Assembly (NCBI GenBank): GCA_041591895.1
Contig: JBFHRE010000148.1
Coordinates: 1-5,837 of the forward strand
Source of the DNA: JBFHRE01 sp041591895
GTDB lineage: Bacteria > Actinomycetota > Acidimicrobiia > Spongiisociales > ZC4RG35
DNA length: 5,837 bases
Reading direction: 5' to 3'
Shown: positions 1 through 4,715 of the stretch, piece by piece
Numbering within the stretch: the first letter of the stretch is position 1
How the letters are laid out: each line of letters opens with the position of its first letter
Notes under the pieces: generated by a model
What the model saw: only the letters and a program-made list of their open reading frames with translations
The model's database searches: none
Told to the model about the DNA's origin: nothing
Position numbers and translations under genes: made by a program

Positions 1-1476
1 AACGAGATCGTGTCGATCGACCTCGCCACCGGCGCGGTGAAGGTTCTCGCCACCGGTCGGGACTTCTACGCCTATCCCCGTCCCGATCCCGAAGGCCGTC
101 GGCTGGCCTGGATCGAGTGGGACCACCCCAACATGCCCTGGGACGGGACCGAGTTGAAAGCGGCGGATCTATCCGCCGCCGGATTGAGCGGAGTCCAGAC
201 GGTGGCCGGTGGGCCGGCCGAGTCGGTTTTCCAACCGGAGTGGTCGCCCGACGGCGGTCTGGTCTTCTCGACCGACCGCAACGGCTGGTGGAATCTGCAT
301 CGCTGGGACGGCTCGGAGGTCGCCCCGATCCTCGAGATGGAGGCCGACTTCGGGGACGCCCTGTGGATCTTCGGCCGTACCGCGTTCGGGTTCCTGTCCG
401 GCGGGCGGATCCTGGCCGGGGCCTGGAGCAGCGGCATCCACCGGCTGATGGTCATCGAACGGGACGGGACCGCGACCCCCCTCGAGGACGATCTCGCCTC
501 ACACGAGCGGCTCATCACGGACGGCGGCTCGAAAGCCTGGTTCGTAGGTTCCGGTCCGGCCACGCCATCGGCGATCTTCGAACTCGACGTGGACGCCGGC
601 ACCCGAACGGTGGTCAGATCCAACCAGGCGCCGGCCGACGACCGGTACGTGTCCCAACCGCGGATCGTCACCTTCCCCACCGGACAGGGCGAGGTTGCAC
701 ACGGGGTCTACTACCCGCCCGCCAATCCCGAGTTCGAGGGTCCGGTCGGCGAGTTGCCGCCCCTGATCGTCGAGATTCACGGCGGGCCGACCTCGCACGT
801 CTACCCGCGTCTGGCGGCCGGAATCCTCTACTGGACCACACGGGGATTCGGGGTGGTGGATGTGAACTACCGGGGATCGACCGGGTACGGGCGGGCATTC
901 CGCGAGAAGCTCAACGGCACCTGGGGGATCGTCGACGTCGAGGACGCCCTTACCGCCGCCCACCATCTGGCCGCCGAAGGAGAGGTCGACGGCGATCGGC
1001 TCGTCATCACGGGTGGGAGTGCCGGAGGATTCACGGCATTGGCGGCGCTCGCGTTTGGTGACGGATTCAGCGCCGGCGCCTCCTATTTCGGGGTGGCCGA
1101 CATCGGCTTGCTGGCCGACCACACCCACAAGTTCGAGTCGCGCTATCTGGACGGATTGGTCGGGACCGATCGGGAGGAGATGCGACGCCGCTCACCGCTG
1201 TACTCGGCCGACAGGATCTCGGTGCCGGTGATCCTGTTCCAGGGACTGGAGGACCGGGTGGTTCCGCCGGAGCAGGCGGAGGCGATCGCAGCCGAATTGG
1301 ACGCCAACGGGGTTCCCTATGCCCACATCACCTACGAGGGTGAGGACCACGGCTTCCGCAAGGCGGAAAACATCGTCCACAGCCTCGAATCCGAACTCGC
1401 CTTCTACGGACGGGTGTTCGGGTTCCGCCCGGCGGGCGACATCCCGGCGGTCCCGATCATCGGGATGTCCGACTGA
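1..1476 (+). CDS. S9-family serine peptidase (prolyl oligopeptidase / acylaminoacyl-peptidase type), 5' partial
   Basis: The frame is open from base 1, so the true start lies upstream; the GTG at position 10 is internal and has no clear ribosome binding site. The visible 491 residues hold the later part of a beta-propeller (about residues 1-230, with PD40/TolB-like blade motifs such as EWSPDGG and NGWWNLHRWD) and a complete alpha/beta-hydrolase domain (about 235-480). The catalytic triad is visible: Ser340 in GGSAGG, Asp418 in GLEDRVVPP and His450 in EDHGFRK. HGGP (260-263) is the usual oxyanion-hole motif, and NYRGSTGYGR (289-298) is the family signature. Members have about 600-700 residues, so roughly 150 are missing. 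The family cleaves short peptides or removes N-terminal residues or acylated amino acids, mostly in the cytoplasm; the exact substrate cannot be read from sequence. No functional link to the convergent neighbour is apparent. Confidence 0.93.
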   Translation, partial: NEIVSIDLATGAVKVLATGRDFYAYPRPDPEGRRLAWIEWDHPNMPWDGTELKAADLSAAGLSGVQTVAGGPAESVFQPEWSPDGGLVFSTDRNGWWNLHRWDGSEVAPILEMEADFGDALWIFGRTAFGFLSGGRILAGAWSSGIHRLMVIERDGTATPLEDDLASHERLITDGGSKAWFVGSGPATPSAIFELDVDAGTRTVVRSNQAPADDRYVSQPRIVTFPTGQGEVAHGVYYPPANPEFEGPVGELPPLIVEIHGGPTSHVYPRLAAGILYWTTRGFGVVDVNYRGSTGYGRAFREKLNGTWGIVDVEDALTAAHHLAAEGEVDGDRLVITGGSAGGFTALAALAFGDGFSAGASYFGVADIGLLADHTHKFESRYLDGLVGTDREEMRRRSPLYSADRISVPVILFQGLEDRVVPPEQAEAIAAELDANGVPYAHITYEGEDHGFRKAENIVHSLESELAFYGRVFGFRPAGDIPAVPIIGMSD

Positions 1477-1486
1477 GGCGGTGCAG

Positions 1487-1508
1487 GGGCGCTCACATCG
1501 GAGCGCCC
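1487..1508. terminator. Candidate bidirectional terminator between convergent genes
   Basis: GGGCGCTC (1487-1494) and GAGCGCCC (1501-1508) form a perfect 8-bp, GC-rich stem around the 6-base loop ACATCG. GGTG (1480-1483) and CACC (1508-1511) could extend it imperfectly. It lies 11 bases after the peptidase stop and contains the antiporter stop codon (1493-1495), so it serves both converging transcripts. There is no T-tract on either side, so it may work as a non-canonical hairpin terminator or as a 3'-end stabiliser. Confidence 0.6.
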
Positions 1509-3325
1509 ACCTCCTTGACGGGATCGGGGTCGGGAAAGGCCAGCTGACCGGGGATGCCCAGGCCAATCACCTCGCCGCCGGATGAGAGATCCAGGTCGCT
1601 GGTGAAGGGCAGCCGCTCGTAGGCGCTTGCCAGCACCAGTGGGAATAGTGCCGGATCGGAAGGCCATGGCGGGCCGGTGCCGTTGCTCGAGACCGTGAGA
1701 TCGTCCGGGATCTGGATCGACACGAGAGTCGCATCCCCGGATGCCGCTGCATGCTCCCAGGCGCCGAGGTCGTCAGGGGCGCGAACGACCGATATGCCTG
1801 ACGCGGACAGAAAGCCCTGGAATGTGCGCGCATCGGAGTTGCGGAGAAGGACGGTGACTTCTGGGACTCCGAGATCCACCGCCAGCTGGGCCGCGAGCAC
1901 ATTGACCTCCGCGTTCGGCGTGGCTGCGATCAGCTTCGATGCCCGCTTGACTCCCGACTCTTCCAGCACAGCCTCGTCCAGACCGCTCCCGAGCTGCACG
2001 GTCAGGCCTTCCAGGACACACCTTGCCTGGTTCTCCCGATTGGTGTCGATCAGCGTGACCGGCATCGCCGGAAGGAGCGTCGATCCGATGCGTCGGGCGA
2101 TGGCGTTGGCCCCCACGACGATCGCCTCGTTGCGCCCACCCGCCTTGACCAGCTCGCCACTCGACCGCAGCCATCTGACGCCCATGGTGAGCAGCACCGG
2201 GACGGTGGCCGTGGTGAACAGAGCCATGAACACGAGAATCGAGAACACGTTCTGGCCGATCAGACCCTGGGCGAGGGCGATCTCCGCCACGATGATCTCC
2301 ACGGCTCCCCGTCCGTTCATCCCCGTCCCGATCACCACGCCCTCTCGCCACCCGTTCCTGCTCGGGAGGTAGAAGAGGGCCGTGCCGACGATCTTGCCAA
2401 CCGTCGCCAGCGCGATGACTCCGATCAACAAGCCGAGGTCGGTGCGGAACACATCGAGGGACACGTGGAATCCGGCCGACACGAAGAAGAAGGGAGCCAG
2501 TACTCCGACCGAGATCGTCGACAGCTTGCTCTGGACGTCCCGATCCACCTTCGTGCCGATGGTTTCTCCATCGAGCAGCAGGCCGGCCACGAATGCTCCG
2601 AGAATGGCGTGGATCCCGGCCAGCTCGGCTGCATACGCACCGAGCAGCCCGAACACGATCACCCCGAGCAGGGTGGCGTTGCGGTCGAACTCCCGATCGC
2701 GCGTGAACCGCTTCAGTCGCGGCAGGACCAGCGCTGCCATCAGTACTGCTCCCAGGCCAAACCCGAGGGCCCTCAAGCCGGCCATGGCCCCGGTCGCCAA
2801 CGAGATGCCATCGGCGGTGCCTTGTCCGAGGACTGCCGCGAATACGACGAGAACAGCCAGATCAGACAGCAGCGCGCCGGCTACCAGTACGTGGGCGATA
2901 CGAGTGTTGAGGATCTTGAGGTCTACGAGAATCCGTGACTTGGTTGCGAGAGACGTGACGCCCATCGCCAGTCCGACGAACAGAGACTCCAGCGGAGATC
3001 GCCCAACCGCCAGCATGAGGGCGGCCCCCAGGCCTGCCGGCACCACGAAACCGCCGATTGCGGCGAGCAGGCCCGGGATGGAAGCCCTCTTGAGGTCATG
3101 CAGATCCAGATGGAGGCCGATGTAGAGCATCATCAGGAGGATCCCGAACTCGCCGAGGATCGAGATGGCCTCGTTGGATTCCAACAGCCCCAGCAACGGT
3201 GGTCCCAGGACGATGCCGATGGCGATCTCGCCCAGGATTGACGGGTAGCCGAGGCGGATGGCTATCCGACCTCCCGCCAGTGCTGCGGCGAGGACCAAGG
3301 CGACGTAGAGGATTTCGTGATGCAA
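1493..3325 (-). CDS. Kef-type (CPA2) monovalent cation:proton antiporter with C-terminal TrkA-N/RCK domain
   Basis: This 610-aa membrane protein probably exchanges K+ or Na+ for protons across the cytoplasmic membrane. Residues about 5-385 are a series of hydrophobic segments with CPA landmarks: LGEIAIGIVLGP in the early helices, TSLATKSRIL (124-133) in the unwound helix, Asp155 in LLSDLAVLV as the likely ion-binding carboxylate, and GMNGRGAVEI (335-344) with Arg339 and Glu343. Residues about 399-515 are a Rossmann-like TrkA-N domain, VVGANAIARRIG followed by VTLIDTN with ribose-binding-type Asp427. The last 85 or so residues resemble a divergent RCK-C unit (for example SGGEVIGLGIP). Length fits the Kef family. 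The TTG start is chosen because TAGGAGGGG lies 8 bases or fewer upstream. It is the second gene of an operon behind a NuoB-like gene. Ion specificity and regulator are unknown. The first ion-site residue is Ser154, giving SD rather than the DD of electrogenic CPA2 members or the QD of KefC. Confidence 0.94.
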   Translation of the reverse strand: MHHEILYVALVLAAALAGGRIAIRLGYPSILGEIAIGIVLGPPLLGLLESNEAISILGEFGILLMMLYIGLHLDLHDLKRASIPGLLAAIGGFVVPAGLGAALMLAVGRSPLESLFVGLAMGVTSLATKSRILVDLKILNTRIAHVLVAGALLSDLAVLVVFAAVLGQGTADGISLATGAMAGLRALGFGLGAVLMAALVLPRLKRFTRDREFDRNATLLGVIVFGLLGAYAAELAGIHAILGAFVAGLLLDGETIGTKVDRDVQSKLSTISVGVLAPFFFVSAGFHVSLDVFRTDLGLLIGVIALATVGKIVGTALFYLPSRNGWREGVVIGTGMNGRGAVEIIVAEIALAQGLIGQNVFSILVFMALFTTATVPVLLTMGVRWLRSSGELVKAGGRNEAIVVGANAIARRIGSTLLPAMPVTLIDTNRENQARCVLEGLTVQLGSGLDEAVLEESGVKRASKLIAATPNAEVNVLAAQLAVDLGVPEVTVLLRNSDARTFQGFLSASGISVVRAPDDLGAWEHAAASGDATLVSIQIPDDLTVSSNGTGPPWPSDPALFPLVLASAYERLPFTSDLDLSSGGEVIGLGIPGQLAFPDPDPVKEVGAPM

Positions 3326-3331
3326 GGTCGT

Positions 3332-3340
3332 CCCCTCCTA
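3332..3340 (-). promoter_or_regulatory. Strong Shine-Dalgarno site of the antiporter, overlapping the upstream stop codon
   Basis: Read on the minus strand this is TAGGAGGGG. The AGGAGG core (3339-3334) stands 8 bases before the TTG start at 3325. Its first three bases, TAG, are the stop codon of the NuoB-like gene. A ribosome finishing the first gene is therefore placed on the initiation site of the second, which points to translational coupling and decides the TTG start. Confidence 0.85.
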
Positions 3341-3793
3341 TCCGGCCGCTCGCTGGAGGTCGACCATGGTTCGCGGGCTGGTGTTCTGGGTCGATCCGAG
3401 CAGCGAGAGAATCGCTCCAACCAGCATCTCGGGCCGGCCGGACACGCATTCCTCGATTGCCCCGTCAACGGGGATCAGTTCGCTCACCGGTACCCAGGAC
3501 AGGGGCGTCTCGTCCCAGAATGCCCCGGCCTCGAGGCAGGGGCCGGTCGAGATCACGAGTTTGGGATCGGGGAGTGCGCTGTACACCTGGTGGCATGTTG
3601 CCTCTGCTCCGCTCAGGACCCGTTCCGACACAATCAGAAGGTTGCAGGACAGGGGTGAGAGGTCCATGCGGACGGATCGATGGCGGTAGAGATCGAACGA
3701 CCCGGACTCGCCGGGGCGGCCGCGGCACCAGCATGGCCCGTACTGGAGGACGCCGACCATGTGAAGGGGAACTGTGTGCGGTTCCTCGAACAT
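3338..3793 (-). CDS. Orphan NuoB-like / [NiFe]-hydrogenase small-subunit-like Fe-S protein
   Basis: This 151-aa soluble protein has no signal peptide or membrane segment. It matches the Oxidored_q6 fold of NuoB and hydrogenase small subunits: SCNLLIVSERV (49-59) corresponds to the DLMIVAGTV strand, VYSALPDPKLVISTGPC (70-86) to VYDQMPEPKWVISMGSC, and LIPVDGAIEEC...GRPEMLVGAI (106-128) to IVPVDxYVPGCPPRPEALLYGI. Cysteines 21, 23, 86 and 116 fall where the four ligands of cluster N2 are expected, so a [4Fe-4S] cluster is plausible. Differences are clear: CWC replaces the tandem CC, GPC replaces GSC, and CVSGRPE replaces CPPRPE. Extra cysteines are 50 and 67. The ATG start has AAAGGAGA 7 bases ahead. 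No NuoD or hydrogenase large subunit is nearby, so a normal complex I or hydrogenase role is unlikely. Its position directly before a Kef-like antiporter suggests a redox partner or sensor for that transporter; this is inference. The family call comes from motif alignment by eye. Confidence 0.8.
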   Translation of the reverse strand: MFEEPHTVPLHMVGVLQYGPCWCRGRPGESGSFDLYRHRSVRMDLSPLSCNLLIVSERVLSGAEATCHQVYSALPDPKLVISTGPCLEAGAFWDETPLSWVPVSELIPVDGAIEECVSGRPEMLVGAILSLLGSTQNTSPRTMVDLQRAAG

Positions 3794-3800
3794 CGACCGA

Positions 3801-3808
3801 TCTCCTTT
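3801..3808 (-). promoter_or_regulatory. Shine-Dalgarno site of the NuoB-like gene
   Basis: On the minus strand this reads AAAGGAGA, a near-perfect match to the 16S rRNA tail, 7 bases before the ATG at 3793-3791. It fixes the start and excludes the open reading frame that continues upstream to 4021. Confidence 0.85.
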
Positions 3809-3813
3809 CGCCG

Positions 3814-3832
3814 CCTGTCCGACAGGGTCGGA
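3814..3832. repeat. Two overlapping, mutually exclusive inverted repeats in the leader of the NuoB-antiporter operon
   Basis: CCTGTC-C-GACAGG (3814-3826) is a perfect palindrome. TCCGAC-AGG-GTCGGA (3818-3832) is a second perfect 6-bp inverted repeat sharing nine bases with the first. They end 6 bases upstream of the Shine-Dalgarno site of the NuoB-like gene. They could be a regulator binding site or alternative RNA hairpins in the leader; the sequence alone does not decide. Confidence 0.5.
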
Positions 3833-3887
3833 GCCGTTCGAGTGGGCTGAGGCCCATCCCGGCGTAGGAACAGCATGCGAGACCTGC

Positions 3888-3925
3888 GTGACGCGGCGCA
3901 CGCGACCATGTGACGTTTTCGTGAC
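3888..3925 (+). promoter_or_regulatory. Candidate response-regulator operator: GTGAC direct repeats on an 11-bp grid
   Basis: GTGAC occurs at 3888-3892, 3910-3914 and 3921-3925. The offsets are 22 and 11 bases, one DNA turn or two; the grid position near 3899 has a weaker version (CACGCGAC region). OmpR/PhoB-family regulators typically bind head-to-tail direct repeats spaced 11 bp. The last repeat lies just before the candidate -35 of the adjacent response-regulator gene, a usual activator position. Binding by that regulator is inference. Confidence 0.5.
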
Positions 3926-3927
3926 AT

Positions 3928-3958
3928 TGCGGGTCTGCCCGGATCGGTTCGCTACCGT
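3928..3958 (+). promoter_or_regulatory. Candidate promoter of the response regulator-kinase operon
   Basis: TACCGT (3953-3958) fits the actinobacterial TANNNT -10 pattern. A poor -35 candidate, TTGCGG (3928-3933), stands 19 bases upstream. Transcription would start near 3965, giving a leader of about 25 bases with the ribosome binding site. The weak -35 next to phased repeats suggests activator dependence. Confidence 0.35.
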
Positions 3959-3976
3959 CGTCGGAGCGCTCCCAAC

Positions 3977-3985
3977 GGAAGGAAA
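3977..3985 (+). promoter_or_regulatory. Shine-Dalgarno site that places the response-regulator start at CTG
   Basis: GGAAGGAAA lies 4 to 6 bases before the CTG at 3990-3992. No ATG, GTG or TTG codon in frame has a comparable site. This is the main reason for choosing the unusual CTG start. Confidence 0.6.
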
Positions 3986-3989
3986 CGCC

Positions 3990-4715
3990 CTGACGGCAAC
4001 GCAGCCCCACCTCGCCAGCATCCTCGTCGTCGAGGATGACGAAGGTGTGCGGCGTGCCCTGGAACTGGCTCTCGGTGAAGAGGGCCACGCCGTGCGCTCG
4101 GTAGGGGATCCGATCGCAGCGCTCGAGGCGTTCCGGGTTCACATACCCGATCTGGTGTTGATAGACATCGTGCTGCCGGGCGGAAGCGGACTCGACCTGT
4201 GCAGGCGGCTCCGGCAGGAGAGCGAGATCCCGATCATCATGGTCACTGCCCGCGACGACTCACACGATGTGGTCGCAGGACTCGAGGCCGGGGCAGATGA
4301 CTACGTCACCAAGCCATTCGTGTTCAAGGAACTGGCGGCGAGGATCAGGGCCCTCCTCCGTAGGAGCCGGGCGAGCCCCGTGCCCGAGTCTCCGTCGATT
4401 CGCTTCGGGGACCTCGAGATCGTTCGCGACGAGGGGCGGGTGACCGTCGCCGGTGAGCCGGTCTCCCTCACCAGGACCGAGTTGCTGTTGCTGTCGGAGC
4501 TGGCCGCCAGTCCGAGACGGGTGTTCTCTCGCGATCAGTTGCTCGCCAACGTGTGGGGTTACGACTATTTCGGTGACGGCCGGGTGGTGGACGCACACGT
4601 CCGCCGGCTTCGCAAGAAGATCGAGCCCGACCCCGCCGACCCGCTGTACGTGCAGACGGTGCGAGGGCTCGGATACAAGTTCGAGCCGCCGGCAGGCGAT
4701 GACGGCGACCACTGA
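3990..4715 (+). CDS. OmpR/PhoB-family two-component response regulator
   Basis: This protein of about 241 residues is a cytoplasmic transcription factor switched by phosphorylation. The receiver domain (about 10-125) has the acidic residues Glu15-Asp17, phospho-acceptor Asp59 in VLIDIVLPGGSG, Thr86 in MVTARDD and Lys108 in VTKPF. The C-terminal winged helix (about 140-235) has the family signatures LTRTELLLLSEL, FSRDQLLANVWGYDY, VVDAHVRRLRKKIEPD and TVRGLGYKFEPP. Length is normal. The best start is CTG at 3990, supported by GGAAGGAAA just upstream; an in-frame GTG at 3921 would add 23 residues not expected in the family, has no ribosome binding site and lies in a GTGAC repeat. The gene overlaps the kinase gene by 17 bases. 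It is divergent from the antiporter operon, which makes that operon a likely target along with its own promoter. The winged helix resembles actinobacterial MtrA/MprA types, but not closely enough to name it. Confidence 0.95.
   Translation: MTATQPHLASILVVEDDEGVRRALELALGEEGHAVRSVGDPIAALEAFRVHIPDLVLIDIVLPGGSGLDLCRRLRQESEIPIIMVTARDDSHDVVAGLEAGADDYVTKPFVFKELAARIRALLRRSRASPVPESPSIRFGDLEIVRDEGRVTVAGEPVSLTRTELLLLSELAASPRRVFSRDQLLANVWGYDYFGDGRVVDAHVRRLRKKIEPDPADPLYVQTVRGLGYKFEPPAGDDGDH

Larger units (their letters stand above)
3794..3989. promoter_or_regulatory. Divergent intergenic control region
   Basis: These 196 bases separate the start of the NuoB-like/antiporter operon (leftward) from the start of the response regulator (rightward), so promoters for both must lie here or nearby. 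No open frame here has a credible start. Contents from left to right: the leader palindromes and ribosome binding site of the leftward operon, a short GGGC-TGAG-GCCC hairpin (3844-3855), phased GTGAC elements, a candidate rightward promoter, a 10-bp palindrome, and the ribosome binding site of the response regulator. No convincing leftward -35/-10 pair was found, which would fit an activator-dependent promoter. Confidence 0.8.

Noticed and set aside
117..1061. Second-frame open reading frame within the peptidase (314 codons, plus strand)
   Set aside because: It is an Arg/Gly/Pro-rich frame shadow; the peptidase frame has blade motifs and a full catalytic triad.
3338..3793. A true complex I subunit B or hydrogenase gene cluster
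   Set aside because: No large subunit, NuoC/D/I or maturation gene is adjacent, and the quinone/large-subunit interface motifs around the cysteines are altered. The evidence supports only an orphan relative.
3774..3989. Upstream extension of the response regulator to an ATG at 3774
   Set aside because: It would overlap the start of the NuoB-like gene and add 72 residues before a receiver domain, which normally begins within about 10 residues of the start.
3794..4021. Upstream extension of the NuoB-like gene by 76 codons to an ATG at 4021
   Set aside because: It would cover the divergent control region and the response-regulator start. The ATG at 3793 has a near-perfect Shine-Dalgarno site and the extension does not resemble the family.
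3465..4142. Open frame on the minus strand (225 codons) spanning the divergent region
   Set aside because: It overlaps the NuoB-like gene in another frame and the start of the response regulator. It is Arg/Pro rich and has no motifs.
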